The notes under the pieces: generated by a model | What the model was told of the DNA's origin: nothing | What the model saw: the letters and a program-made list of their open reading frames with translations, nothing else | Databases searched by the model: none | From: an uncultured Lachnospiraceae bacterium | GTDB taxonomy: Bacteria > Bacillota > Clostridia > Lachnospirales > Lachnospiraceae | Direction of reading: 5' to 3' | DNA: 13,847 nucleotides | Assembly: GCA_902766655.1 (NCBI GenBank) | Contig: CACXEL010000138.1 | Location: 1-13,847, forward strand | Shown here: in pieces, positions 6,806 to 13,847 of the stretch | Position numbering within the stretch: position 1 is the first letter of the stretch | How the letters are laid out: every line of letters begins with the position of its first letter | Made by a program: the position numbers and the translations under genes

Positions 6806-7354
6806 TTATTCAGCCTTGACTTCCTCAGCGGCCTCTTCGACAGCCTCAGCAGCCTCCTCAGCGGCCTCTTCGACAGCCTCAGCCACTTCCTCGGCAGCCT
6901 CCTCGACCTTGTCGGCCACTTCCTCGGCAGCCTCTTCCACCTTCTCAGCCTCATCATCCTCAAAGTAGTCGTCGAAGTCATCTTCCTCTTCCTCGACCTC
7001 TGCCTTGTGGATCACGCTCTCGACGGCGGCCTTGGCCTTCTCGGCGGCATCGACTACCTTGCCGGCAGCAGCCTTGACAGACTCCTCGACCTTCTCCTTG
7101 CGGGATTTGGGGGCTTCGACTTCTTCCTCTTCTTCCTCATCGTCCTCGAAGTAGTCGTCAAAATCATCATCGAAATCATCCTCGAAATCTTCGAGATAGT
7201 CCGGTGTGAAGAAGCGATAGACCGCATAGGCAATCGCCGCGACAGCTGCTACAAAGCCGATAATTGCGAGAATGGTAACAAGCTTGTTCCCTTTTTTCCT
7301 GTCTTCGTCCTGTGCTCTGAGACGGGCGAGGATTTCATCTACTTTGTTATTCAT
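6806..7354 (-). CDS. Membrane-anchored acidic repeat protein, unknown function
   Basis: A 182-residue protein not assigned to a firm family, broadly like YtxH-type small stress proteins. It has a charged N-terminus (1-23), one transmembrane segment at about 24-47 (LVTILAIIGFVAAVAAIAYA), then an extreme acidic stretch at 51-80. DDFDDYFEDD occurs twice, at 63-72 and 125-134. Between them lies a Lys/Ala-rich helix (82-118). The last 44 residues are four 11-residue repeats of VEEAAEEVAEA type. The hydrophobic helix followed by acid-rich sequence suggests an inner-membrane anchor with a long charged domain; which side it faces is unclear. The start ATG 7354 has AAGGAAGGT about 8 nt upstream; the GTG at 7363 overlaps that site. 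It is a single-gene unit with its own promoter and terminator. Low-complexity sequence makes homology searches unreliable. Confidence 0.8.
   Translation of the reverse strand: MNNKVDEILARLRAQDEDRKKGNKLVTILAIIGFVAAVAAIAYAVYRFFTPDYLEDFEDDFDDDFDDYFEDDEEEEEEVEAPKSRKEKVEESVKAAAGKVVDAAEKAKAAVESVIHKAEVEEEEDDFDDYFEDDEAEKVEEAAEEVADKVEEAAEEVAEAVEEAAEEAAEAVEEAAEEVKAE
6809..6940 (-). repeat. Four 33-bp (11-residue) tandem repeats at the C-terminus
   Basis: Residues 139-182 of the acidic membrane protein are four consecutive 11-mers: VEEAAEEVADK, VEEAAEEVAEA, VEEAAEEAAEA and VEEAAEEVKAE. At the DNA level these are 33-bp imperfect repeats ending at the stop codon. An 11-residue period suits a long amphipathic helix or right-handed coiled coil. 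Confidence 0.9.
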
Positions 7355-7388
7355 ATGTATCACACCTTCCTTTCAGAATACTACGGTA

Positions 7389-7397
7389 ATTATAGCA
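7389..7397 (-). promoter_or_regulatory. Putative extended -10 promoter of the acidic membrane-protein gene
   Basis: On the minus strand TGC directly precedes a perfect TATAAT (7389-7394), an extended -10 element. No good -35 is present at 16-18 bp. Initiation would fall near 7382, giving a leader of about 28 nt before ATG 7354. Confidence 0.6.
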
Positions 7398-7496
7398 CGG
7401 TAATCTGCATTTTGCACTATAAAACAACGATTTTTAGCCAATTTTTTGAGAAAAATTAGCCGTCAGACGTCTTTTTCTCCCGAAAATGACAACATT

Positions 7497-9902
7497 TCAC
7501 TCTTCTCTGACCAGCTTCGCGAAGCCCGCCAGCAGTTTTTTGACGCCCCAGGCCGGGAAATCCACGGTGACCTGGTAATCCCTGCCCATGTTCCTGATTT
7601 CCTTCACTCTGCCAACACCGAATTTGACATGGCGGACCTTGTCCCCCACCTCATAGCCGAGTGCGCCGCCGCCCGGACCGGCTGCACCGGCATTCGAACC
7701 TGCTGTGCCGGAGGCTGCAGGTCCTCTGCCTGTATCGTTTCCCTGACCTGCCTTTCCGGCACCTCGGCCTGCACCGGCAGCGGATGAAGGACCGGTATTA
7801 CTCTCTGCGCCGGCCCTGCTGTAGGGGCTCCTGTAAGGACTCTGGTACCCTCCGCCGTTGACCGGCTTTGGCGCATACGGACTGGCAGTGATGGCCTCCC
7901 GCATGCCCCGTCCGAAGCCTGCGTTGCCAAGATCGGGCTTCGGCTTGGCAGCCTGCCCTGCTCTCCCCAGGTCCACCAGATCTCTCGGCATCTCGTGGAC
8001 GAAGCGGGAGGGCATCATGGGATGCATCTCTCCGCGCATCATTCGCTCGTAGGCCATGGTCATTGTCAGCTGCTCCTTGGCCCGGGTGATGCCGACGTAG
8101 CAGAGCCTGCGCTCCTCCTCCACCTCCTCGTCACTGTCCGAACTGTTTATGGACATGGCGCTCGGGAAAATGCCCTCCTCCATGCCGGTCATATAGACCA
8201 CCGGGAACTCCAGCCCCTTGGCAGCGTGGAGGGTCATGAGGAGGACCCGGTCGTCGTTGTCATCGACGGTATCGATGTCCGCGATCAGGGCTACCTCCTC
8301 CAGGAAGCCTGAGAGGGTCGGCGTGTCCGCATTTTCCTCGTACTGGACAGCCTTGTTGCGGAGCTCATCCAGGTTGTCCAGTCGGTCCTCCGCCTCCTCG
8401 GTCCCCTCCGTCTGGAGAGCCTCCAGGTAGCCTGTCTCGTTCAGAATCTCGCCGATCAGATCGCTGACCTTGAGCTCACCGGCCTTTTTCCGGAGATTCA
8501 CTATAAAATCCGTGAAGACAGCCACCTTTTTGGCTGTCGCCGACGAAAGTCCCGGGATTTCCTTCGCCCCGCAGGCGGCCTCAAAAAATGAAATGCCCCC
8601 GTCTTCGGCGTAAGTGGATATCTTAGTGATCGTCGTTGCGCCGATTCCCCGCTTGGGCACGTTGATGATGCGAGTAGACGCAACATCGTCAACGGCGTTG
8701 TCGATGGTCTTGAGATAGGCCAGGACGTCCTTGATCTCCCGGCGCGAATAGAAGTTCACGCCGCCCACCAGCTTGTAGGGTACGTTCAGCATGAGACATT
8801 TTTCTTCGAAAAGGCGGGACTGGGCGTTGGTCCGGTAGAGGACCGCATAGTCCTTGTAGTGCCTCTCCCGCCGGCCGACAGCCTGGGCAATCTCGCGGGC
8901 AACTGCCTCCGCCTCCGCGTAACCGGTCTCGAAGCGCTTAAAGCGAATCTTTTCTCCGTCGCCCACGTCCGTCCAGAGGCGTTTTGCCTTGCGCCCCCGG
9001 TTGTGGCGGATGACCTCGTTGGCCGCGTTCAGGATGTTCTGGGTGGACCTGTAGTTGCGCTCCAGCTTGACTACCCTGGCGTCCGGGAAATACTCTTCGA
9101 AATTCAGGATATTGCGGATATTGGCGCCGCGGAACTTGTAAATGCTCTGGTCATCATCTCCCACCACGCACAGGTTCCGGTGCTCGTCCGCCAGGAGCTT
9201 GACCAGCCGGAACTGAGCCGTGTTGGTGTCCTGGTATTCGTCCACGCTGATATATCTGAATTTCCGCCGGTAGATTTCCAGGATATCCGGCCGTTCCTCG
9301 AAGAGGGCCACGGTCCTCGCGATCAGATCGTCGAAGTCCATGGCGTTGTTTTCCTTCAGTTTATCCTGGTACTCGGCATAGAGGTCGGCAATCTTCACCT
9401 GCCCCCACTCCCTGTTCATTCTGGCGTACTTCTCGGGGGTGATAAGTTCATCCTTGGCCGAGGAGATTGCGTTCAGAACAGCCTTATGGCTCATGGCTTT
9501 CGGATCGATTTTGCGCCGCTTCATGATATCCTTCATGACGGATTCCTGGTCATCCCTGTCGTAGATGGAGAAGTAGCGGGTGAAGCCGATCTCCTCGGCG
9601 TGCCTGCGCAAAATGCGGACACAGCATGCGTGGAAGGTCATGACCCAGATCTCATTGGAGCCGAAGCCGATCATGTCATCCACGCGCTGGCGCATCTCCT
9701 CAGCCGCCTTGTTCGTGAAGGTGATGGCCAGGATATTGCCCGGGCTGACCCCGCAGACGTTGATCAGGTAGGCGATCCTGTGGACCAGGACCCTGGTCTT
9801 GCCGGAGCCGGCGCCGGCCAGTATGAGGACCGGGCCCTCCGCGGCCAGGACCGCCTCCTGCTGTTCTTTATTCAGTTTTGATATGATTTGTTCACGGTCC
9901 AT
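7497..9902 (-). CDS. pcrA: ATP-dependent DNA helicase PcrA (UvrD/Rep family, SF1A)
   Basis: A 3'-5' DNA helicase for repair, plasmid rolling-circle replication and clearing RecA or RNA polymerase from DNA. In 801-residue numbering: Walker A AGAGSGKT at 29-36, motif II DEYQDT at 221-226, motif III GDDDQSIYKFRGA at 248-260, motif V TLHAAKGLEF at 557-566 and motif VI VGITRAK at 603-609, all intact. The C-terminal ~53 residues (YEVGDKVRHVKFGVG onward) form the Tudor-like domain that in Bacillus PcrA binds RNA polymerase. They are joined by an unusually long Gly/Ala/Ser/Pro-rich linker (about 647-748), which makes the protein longer than the usual ~740 aa. The start at 9902 has AAAGGGG 5-6 nt upstream; the in-frame ATG at 9926 has no site. 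Neither ligA nor pcrB adjoins it, but yerC does, as in the Bacillus yerC-pcrA neighbourhood. Confidence 0.96.
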   Translation of the reverse strand: MDREQIISKLNKEQQEAVLAAEGPVLILAGAGSGKTRVLVHRIAYLINVCGVSPGNILAITFTNKAAEEMRQRVDDMIGFGSNEIWVMTFHACCVRILRRHAEEIGFTRYFSIYDRDDQESVMKDIMKRRKIDPKAMSHKAVLNAISSAKDELITPEKYARMNREWGQVKIADLYAEYQDKLKENNAMDFDDLIARTVALFEERPDILEIYRRKFRYISVDEYQDTNTAQFRLVKLLADEHRNLCVVGDDDQSIYKFRGANIRNILNFEEYFPDARVVKLERNYRSTQNILNAANEVIRHNRGRKAKRLWTDVGDGEKIRFKRFETGYAEAEAVAREIAQAVGRRERHYKDYAVLYRTNAQSRLFEEKCLMLNVPYKLVGGVNFYSRREIKDVLAYLKTIDNAVDDVASTRIINVPKRGIGATTITKISTYAEDGGISFFEAACGAKEIPGLSSATAKKVAVFTDFIVNLRKKAGELKVSDLIGEILNETGYLEALQTEGTEEAEDRLDNLDELRNKAVQYEENADTPTLSGFLEEVALIADIDTVDDNDDRVLLMTLHAAKGLEFPVVYMTGMEEGIFPSAMSINSSDSDEEVEEERRLCYVGITRAKEQLTMTMAYERMMRGEMHPMMPSRFVHEMPRDLVDLGRAGQAAKPKPDLGNAGFGRGMREAITASPYAPKPVNGGGYQSPYRSPYSRAGAESNTGPSSAAGAGRGAGKAGQGNDTGRGPAASGTAGSNAGAAGPGGGALGYEVGDKVRHVKFGVGRVKEIRNMGRDYQVTVDFPAWGVKKLLAGFAKLVREE

Positions 9903-9931
9903 TCGAACCCCTTTCCTGTCATTCACTGCAG

Positions 9932-9947
9932 ATACGATCCATCGTAT
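9932..9947. promoter_or_regulatory. Perfect inverted repeat upstream of pcrA
   Basis: ATACGAT and ATCGTAT flank a CC spacer (9932-9938 and 9941-9947), 30-45 nt upstream of the pcrA ATG. The site could be an operator or a short leader hairpin. It does not match the Gram-positive LexA box. No confident pcrA promoter was found around it. Confidence 0.35.
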
Positions 9948-10024
9948 GTACTGATTGGTAAATCGTCCGAGAAGGACACGGCTGCAGCGGTAGATTCAGC
10001 CTGGCTTCATGGCGTATGCAGGTG

Positions 10025-10057
10025 AAAAACCGCAGCTCCCTGCCGGGAAAACTGCGG
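10025..10057 (-). terminator. Intrinsic terminator of yerC
   Basis: CCGCAG (10030-10035) pairs with CTGCGG (10052-10057), with an inner CCC/GGG pairing. On the minus strand five T follow (A-run 10025-10029). It lies about 40 bases after the yerC stop and before pcrA, so the two genes are separate transcripts. Confidence 0.8.
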
Positions 10058-10098
10058 CTTTGTATTCCATATTACCGGCTGGCTCTCCGGCTGTGTGG

Positions 10099-10392
10099 TC
10101 ACTTCTGCTCCTTAAGGTAGTTCCACACGATATCATAGCCATTGTTGCCGTAATTTAGCGAACGGTTCACACGGCTGATGGTGGCAGTGGATGCTCCGGT
10201 CTTCTCCGAAATATCCAGGTAGGTCTGACCGGCTCTCAGCATACCGGCCACCTCAAAACGCTGGGAAAGGGAAAGGATCTCGTTGATAGTGCAGACGTCT
10301 TCAAAAAAGCTGTAACATTCCTCCCTGTTCTTCAATGTCAGAATGGCATCGAAAAGGTTATCCACGGCCTCGGTGTGAAGCTTCGCGTTCAT
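10099..10392 (-). CDS. yerC: TrpR-like DNA-binding protein YerC/YecD
   Basis: A 97-residue protein of the YerC/YecD family, related to the Trp repressor fold. The helix-turn-helix is at about residues 58-77 (LDISEKTGASTATISRVNRS), followed by the characteristic LNYGNNGYDIVWNYL end. The N-terminal helical part (1-50) contains FFEDVCTINEILSLSQRFEVA, where TrpR-family dimer helices occur. The length and both motifs match the family closely. The regulatory target is not established in general. The start ATG 10392 has AAAGGAGAA about 6 nt upstream. It has its own promoter (10435-10463) and terminator (10025-10057), lies between pcrA and a divergent DUF4364 gene, and so is a monocistronic regulator candidate for either neighbour. 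Confidence 0.92.
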   Translation of the reverse strand: MNAKLHTEAVDNLFDAILTLKNREECYSFFEDVCTINEILSLSQRFEVAGMLRAGQTYLDISEKTGASTATISRVNRSLNYGNNGYDIVWNYLKEQK

Positions 10393-10434
10393 TGGCGGTT
10401 CTCCTTTTTCATTGGAATATTGTGATACTGTATA

Positions 10435-10463
10435 ATTTTACCATTGCACAGCATTAAATTCAA
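10435..10463 (-). promoter_or_regulatory. Putative sigma-A promoter of yerC
   Basis: On the minus strand TTGAAT (10458-10463) and TAAAAT (10435-10440) are separated by 17 bp. Initiation would fall near 10428, about 36 nt before the yerC ATG. Confidence 0.6.
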
Positions 10464-10629
10464 TCACAATTTTACGACACTTGGGCAGCTATGCGGGAGG
10501 AATCACCAGCTCCGGCACGAAAGGAGCCGCAGAATCCGGCATGTCTGCTTCATGAAAGCTTTGATCGGCCGGATTCTGTCGGTATGACCGGGGCAACTCG
10601 AAGAATTATATCCAGGCCGAAAAGATTTC
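10464..10629. other. Divergent intergenic core between the yerC and DUF4364 promoters
   Basis: The gap 10393-10734 (342 bp) holds the minus-strand yerC promoter and the plus-strand DUF4364 promoter. The 166 bases between them encode no supported protein. They contain a GCTCC/GGAGC hairpin (10509-10513 with 10523-10527) and a larger inverted repeat (10530-10578). No T-box, tRNA or known riboswitch core was recognised. Confidence 0.6.
10530..10578. repeat. 11-bp perfect inverted repeat with 27-nt loop
   Basis: CAGAATCCGGC (10530-10540) and GCCGGATTCTG (10568-10578) are exact complements; the loop contains the small palindrome TTCATGAA. No T-run follows on either strand, so it is not an intrinsic terminator. 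It lies outside both predicted neighbouring transcripts. Confidence 0.75.
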
Positions 10630-10658
10630 TTGATGCCGCCTTCATGAGGAGTTATAAT
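10630..10658 (+). promoter_or_regulatory. Sigma-A promoter of the DUF4364 gene
   Basis: TTGATG (10630-10635) and a perfect TATAAT (10653-10658) are separated by exactly 17 bp. Initiation would fall near 10665, giving a leader of about 70 nt before ATG 10735. Confidence 0.75.
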
Positions 10659-10734
10659 AAAATTTACGCTCGGCACAATCCCGGGCGGGGCTGCATTTGC
10701 TGTAAAGACCAGAAAGAACCGGAGAGACTGGGCC

Positions 10735-11247
10735 ATGACGAACGCACAGACATTATATAAACTGATCATTCTGTATATGCTGAGGAAGGTCACCTTCCCT
10801 CTCACCAATGCCCAGATCACGGAGTTCATAGTCGGCAAGGAATACACGGACTATTTCCACGTGCAGGAGGCCATCAACGATCTACTGGACGCCGACTTCA
10901 TCCGGGTGGAGAAGGTGCGGAACGTGTCCCAGTACCTGGCGACCCAGTCCGGTGAGGAGTGCCTGGAGTACTTCAGCAGCATGATTTCCGACGCCATCAA
11001 ATCGGATATCGACGAGTACATGCGTGCCAACGCCTTCGAGCTGAGGAACGAGTCCAGTATCCGCGCGGATTACGTCAGGACGGACCGTTTCGACTATGCC
11101 GTCCGCTGCCGGGTCATTGAGGGAAATGAAACCATCATCGACCTCACGATCACTGTCCCGACCGAGGACGAGGCCGAAAAGGTCTGCTCCCACTGGCCGG
11201 AGAAATCTCAGGATATCTATATGTACATTTTAAAGAAGCTGATGTGA
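10735..11247 (+). CDS. DUF4364 family protein
   Basis: A 170-residue soluble protein of the DUF4364 family found in Clostridia; its biochemical role is not known. The N-terminal ~75 residues (LYKLIILYMLRKVTFPLTNA, then QITEFIVGKEYTDYFHVQEA and LLDADFIRV) look like a winged helix-turn-helix. The rest contains FDYAVRCRVIEGNETIIDLT, consistent with a beta-rich ligand or dimer domain. That suggests a transcriptional regulator, but this is inference. It is the only plus-strand gene here, divergent from yerC, with its own promoter and terminator. The site GGAGAGA lies about 8-10 nt before ATG 10735, somewhat distant. The ORF is intact and of normal family length. Confidence 0.85.
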   Translation: MTNAQTLYKLIILYMLRKVTFPLTNAQITEFIVGKEYTDYFHVQEAINDLLDADFIRVEKVRNVSQYLATQSGEECLEYFSSMISDAIKSDIDEYMRANAFELRNESSIRADYVRTDRFDYAVRCRVIEGNETIIDLTITVPTEDEAEKVCSHWPEKSQDIYMYILKKLM

Positions 11248-11512
11248 GGACAGGTCTTACATACAGTATCCCCTCGCAAAACCTCCGCTGGACTGTTCAT
11301 GCGAACCGAACTGATCCGATATCATCGAACGGTATCTTAAAAAAGGACAACACTTCAACAGCCCCCTTCTGTCAGTAATAATCTGACGAAAGGGGGCTGT
11401 TTTCGTTGAATCGAAATAAGGTGAGCCGCAGGCAGTGGCGGTCGATCTATTCGGTGAAGCCGTATACAGGCTGCCCGTGGAGTACTTTCGATATGCCTTG
11501 CCAAGGTGGCTT
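11248..11512. other. Convergent intergenic region between the DUF4364 gene and rarA
   Basis: This stretch of 265 bp holds the plus-strand terminator at 11359-11403. No credible ORF, RNA gene or promoter was seen in the remainder. No clear terminator was found directly after the rarA stop at 11513; the same hairpin may also end minus-strand transcription, although it lacks a good T-run on that side. Confidence 0.5.
11359..11403 (+). terminator. Intrinsic terminator of the DUF4364 gene
   Basis: CAGCCCCCTT (11359-11368) pairs with AAGGGGGCTG (11390-11399), extended inward by GTCAG/CTGAC around a short AT loop. TTTT follows on the plus strand (11400-11403). It lies about 110 bases downstream of the stop. 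Confidence 0.88.
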
Positions 11513-12838
11513 TTATTTCTCCGCCTCGGCCCTCAGCCAGGCAAGGCGGGCTTTGATGGTCGCTTCGTACCCGATTTCGGTCGGCTCGTAGAAATGGGCA
11601 CCCGCAATCTCCTCCGGCAGATACTGCTGCTTCACATAGTGATTGGGATAATCGTGGGCGTATTTATACCCTACGGCCTGTGGCGCTTCCCCGGCACCGT
11701 TCGCGTGGATGTTCTTCAGGTGGCCCGGGACGGAAGTCTTCACCTTCCCCACATTGTCGATGGCGGCATTCACAGCTGCGTAGGCTGCGTTGCTCTTGGG
11801 GGCACAGGCCACATAGATGGCTGCCTGCGCCAGCGGGATCCGGGCCTCCGGAAGGCCGATCCGCTCCACACTCTGGCAGGCGGCTACCGCGACGACGAGG
11901 GCCTGGGGGTCCGCATTTCCCACGTCCTCGGAGGCGCAGATCATGATGCGTCGGGCGATGAACTTGATGTCCTCCCCGGCCTCGAGCATCCTGGCCAGGT
12001 AGTAGACCGCGGCATCCGGGTCGGAGCCGCGCATGCTCTTAATGAAGGCTGATATCGTGTCATAGTGCTGATCACCGGCCTGGTCGTAATGGACCGCTCG
12101 TCTCTGGATACATTCCGAGGCGGTCGCAAGATCCACCACGATGTTCCCGAGCGTATCCGGTTCGGTGGTCATGGCCGCGAGCTCGATGGCATTCAGGGCC
12201 GCACGGGCATCTCCACCCGCAATGTCTGCCAGGAAGTTCCTTGCTTCGGGCAGAAGCTTCAGGTGCATGGCGCCCAGTCCCCGGTCACGGTCGGTCACAG
12301 CCCGGTCCAGAAGAATGCCGATGTCTTCCTTCGTCAGGGGGTGAAGCTCGAAGATGGTGGACCTGGACAGGAGGGCCGAGTTGACCTCAAAGTAGGGATT
12401 CTCCGTCGTGGCTCCAATCAGGATGACCGTGCCGTCCTCCACAAAGGGCAGGAGGTAGTCCTGCTGGGACTTGTTGAAACGATGAATCTCATCGATGAAG
12501 AGGATGGTCCGGCGGCCGAAGCCGCCAAGGGCCTCCTTGGCTTCATTTACCACGTTCTCCATATCCTTTTTGCCGGAGGTGGTGGCATTTAACTGGCGGA
12601 AAACGGCATTTGTCGTGTTGGCGATCACCTGGGCCAGCGTTGTCTTGCCGGTGCCGGGCGGTCCGTAGAAGATGACGGAGGAGAGCTTGTCGGCCTTGAT
12701 GGCCCGGTAGAGCAGCTTGCCCCGGCCGATGATATGCTGCTGCCCCACCACCTCGTCGAGGGTCCTGGGGCGGAGCCGGCTGGCGAGCGGTGAGGACCGC
12801 TCAAGGCTCTTTTCCTTCATATAGTCAAAAAGATCCAT
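11513..12838 (-). CDS. rarA: Replication-associated recombination protein A (RarA/MgsA), AAA+ ATPase
   Basis: A 441-residue clamp-loader-like AAA+ ATPase acting at stalled or gapped replication forks. Walker A GPPGTGKTT is at 59-67, Walker B LFIDEIHRF at 113-121, sensor 1 GATTENP at 142-148 and the arginine-finger region LLSRS at 156-160. The start region SPLASRLRPRTLDEVVGQQH is typical, and the C-terminal half holds the SSB-binding and tetramerisation helices of the family, ending at YEPTEIGYEATIKARL. Length matches the usual 420-450 aa. The ATG at 12838 has GGGAG about 6 nt upstream. It follows the rplT terminator by about 50 bp; no good promoter was found, so some expression may come from read-through of the infC operon. 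It converges with the DUF4364 gene. Confidence 0.96.
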   Translation of the reverse strand: MDLFDYMKEKSLERSSPLASRLRPRTLDEVVGQQHIIGRGKLLYRAIKADKLSSVIFYGPPGTGKTTLAQVIANTTNAVFRQLNATTSGKKDMENVVNEAKEALGGFGRRTILFIDEIHRFNKSQQDYLLPFVEDGTVILIGATTENPYFEVNSALLSRSTIFELHPLTKEDIGILLDRAVTDRDRGLGAMHLKLLPEARNFLADIAGGDARAALNAIELAAMTTEPDTLGNIVVDLATASECIQRRAVHYDQAGDQHYDTISAFIKSMRGSDPDAAVYYLARMLEAGEDIKFIARRIMICASEDVGNADPQALVVAVAACQSVERIGLPEARIPLAQAAIYVACAPKSNAAYAAVNAAIDNVGKVKTSVPGHLKNIHANGAGEAPQAVGYKYAHDYPNHYVKQQYLPEEIAGAHFYEPTEIGYEATIKARLAWLRAEAEK

Positions 12839-12888
12839 ATAATCTCCCGAAAGCTTGAAGTGGGGTGCTGAACAGTTACCTTAGATTA

Positions 12889-12921
12889 AGAAAACGTGCC
12901 TTTTCTGTAAAGGCACGTTTT
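12889..12921 (-). terminator. Intrinsic terminator of the infC-rpmI-rplT operon
   Basis: A 13-bp perfect stem, AAAACGTGCCTTT paired with AAAGGCACGTTTT (12891-12903 with 12909-12921), has a 5-nt loop. On the minus strand GGCACG runs into TTTTCTTAAT. It begins about 20 bases after the rplT stop. Confidence 0.88.
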
Positions 12922-12941
12922 CGTTGTTCCGTGTATTGAAC

Positions 12942-13298
12942 TCAGGCGAGCTTGCTCTTGGCGATCTCAGCGAGGGTCGCGAAGCCGGCTGCGTCGTTGA
13001 CAGCCATCTCGGAGAGCATCTTGCGGTTAATGTCGATCTCAGCGAGCTTGAGGCCGTACATAAAGCGGCTGTAGGAAAGGCCGTTGATCCTGGCTGCGGC
13101 GTTGATACGGGCAATCCAGAGCCTTCTCATATCCCTCTTCCTCTGCTTGCGGCCGGCGAACTGAGCGTTCAGGGCGCGCATGACAGACTGCTTGGCGATT
13201 CTATACTGCTTGGACCTTGCGCCATAGTAGCCCTTGGCGAGCTTCAGGACGCGATTATGCTTTTTTCTGGCGTTTAAACCACCTTTAATTCTTGCCAT
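12942..13298 (-). CDS. rplT: 50S ribosomal protein L20
   Basis: L20 binds 23S rRNA domain I early in large-subunit assembly and in Bacillus represses its own operon by binding the infC leader. The full 118 residues are intact: [20 protein letters not shown], then [20 protein letters not shown], and the conserved C-terminal domain with [20 protein letters not shown]. Length equals the family norm. The start ATG 13298 has GGAGG 8 nt upstream. It lies 23 nt after rpmI in the usual infC-rpmI-rplT order and is followed by a strong terminator. The L20-binding leader would be upstream of infC, outside the window. Confidence 0.99.
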   Translation of the reverse strand: MARIKGGLNARKKHNRVLKLAKGYYGARSKQYRIAKQSVMRALNAQFAGRKQRKRDMRRLWIARINAAARINGLSYSRFMYGLKLAEIDINRKMLSEMAVNDAAGFATLAEIAKSKLA

Positions 13299-13321
13299 TT
13301 ATCTATCCTCCAATTCAATCC

Positions 13322-13519
13322 TTATTCGTACGGCAGAAGCTTCTTCATGACCTTTGCGTTGCTGGCGTCGGTAATCGTGGCCTTGCGAAGGTTTCTCTTC
13401 GTCTTGGTGGTCTTCTTGGTCAGGATATGGCTCTTGTAGGCTTTCATTCTCTTGAGCTTTCCGGAACCTGTTGTATGAAAGCGCTTGGCGGCAGCTCTCT
13501 TTGTCTTCATTTTGGGCAT
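13322..13519 (-). CDS. rpmI: 50S ribosomal protein L35
   Basis: A 65-residue, very basic ribosomal protein. [20 protein letters not shown] and the [18 protein letters not shown] stretch are diagnostic for L35. Length matches the family. The start ATG 13519 has GAGAGGAG about 9 nt upstream. It is the middle gene of the infC-rpmI-rplT operon, 19 nt after the infC stop and 23 nt before rplT. Confidence 0.99.
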   Translation of the reverse strand: MPKMKTKRAAAKRFHTTGSGKLKRMKAYKSHILTKKTTKTKRNLRKATITDASNAKVMKKLLPYE

Positions 13520-13538
13520 GTCAGTGATCTCCTCTCTG

Positions 13539-13847
13539 TTATTTTTTCTCTCCCAGGAACATCGTCATGAAGCGACCTTCCATCTTGGGGGGCTTGTCTA
13601 CGACTGCGATATCGGAAAGCTGAGCGGCGAAATCATCCATCATGGGGCGTGAAGCCTGTGTATGGGCCATCTCGCGTCCGCGGAAACGAATGCTGACTTT
13701 CACCTTGTTACCTTTCTCGATGAATTTTCGAGCGGCGGCAATCTTGGTGTTCAGATCGTTGGTGTCGATATTGGGAGACATGCGGACTTCCTTGATCTCG
13801 ACTATCTTCTGCTTCTTTCTGGCTTCCTTCTCCTTGCGTTCCTGCTC
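13539..13847 (-). CDS. infC: Translation initiation factor IF-3, C-terminal part (partial)
   Basis: The last 102 residues of IF-3 are visible; the N-terminal domain and start are beyond the right edge. The linker helix ([20 protein letters not shown]) is followed by the C-terminal domain with [30 protein letters not shown] and the end [12 protein letters not shown]. This domain binds the 30S platform, keeps subunits apart and checks the start codon. The ORF is open across the whole visible part, with no internal break. It is the first gene of the operon with rpmI and rplT, and an unusual start codon (AUU in many bacteria) cannot be checked here. Confidence 0.98.
   Translation of the reverse strand, partial: EQERKEKEARKKQKIVEIKEVRMSPNIDTNDLNTKIAAARKFIEKGNKVKVSIRFRGREMAHTQASRPMMDDFAAQLSDIAVVDKPPKMEGRFMTMFLGEKK

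Noticed and set aside
5879..7459. Long plus-strand open frame of 526 codons
   Set aside because: It runs antisense to rlmD and the acidic repeat gene; it is open because of their biased GC-rich codons, resembles no family and has no ribosome binding site.
7435..7496. Hairpin AGACGTCT after the pcrA stop as a terminator
   Set aside because: The stem is short and the T-run is displaced, so it is too weak to call.
8859..9881. Plus-strand open frame of 340 codons
   Set aside because: It lies wholly antisense to pcrA, whose helicase motifs are intact; it is a codon-bias shadow.
10503..10847. Minus-strand ORF of 114 codons in the yerC-DUF4364 gap
   Set aside because: It overlaps the DUF4364 start and promoter, has no recognisable family and no ribosome binding site.
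11435..12052. Plus-strand ORF of 205 codons
   Set aside because: It is antisense to rarA, which has complete AAA+ motifs.

Overview
The window reads as chromosomal DNA of a Gram-positive Clostridia member, most likely Lachnospiraceae-like. Support comes from the infC-rpmI-rplT order, YerC beside pcrA, a DUF4364 protein, strong AGGAGG-type ribosome binding sites, and an RlmD-type methyltransferase carrying the C-terminal appendix common in that group. The family assignment is inference. Almost everything is on the minus strand; only the DUF4364 gene is on plus. No RNA genes, CRISPR arrays or insertion sequences were seen.

Layout, left to right: 1-1083 holds the N-terminal part of an oleate hydratase gene, interrupted by two single-base indels and running off the window. 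1114-4027 holds a possible operon (transcribed right to left): HdeD-like membrane protein, radical SAM enzyme, a 52-residue single-pass membrane peptide, a small alarmone (ppGpp) synthetase, then oleate hydratase. 4169-6619 is an rRNA m5U methyltransferase (RlmD/RlmCD type) closely followed by a TetR regulator and a strong terminator. 6806-7354 is a membrane-anchored acidic protein with 11-residue repeats. 7497-9902 is PcrA helicase, then YerC (10099-10392) and, divergently, the DUF4364 protein (10735-11247). 11513-12838 is RarA, and 12942-13847 is rplT, rpmI and the 3' part of infC.

The right two thirds is ordinary housekeeping: translation (IF-3, L35, L20), replication repair (PcrA, RarA) and rRNA modification. 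The left third is accessory in character. It joins a fatty-acid-detoxifying hydratase with a stringent-response nucleotide synthetase, a radical SAM enzyme of unknown substrate and two membrane proteins, downstream of a TetR regulator. The block from about 1114 to 5040 is visibly more AT-rich than both flanks. Its right edge falls inside the methyltransferase gene, near the junction with its C-terminal appendix, which suggests an imported segment. This block, with its unannotated small membrane ORF, is the best candidate here for an undescribed system, possibly a membrane or lipid stress module. That function is inference from gene context only.
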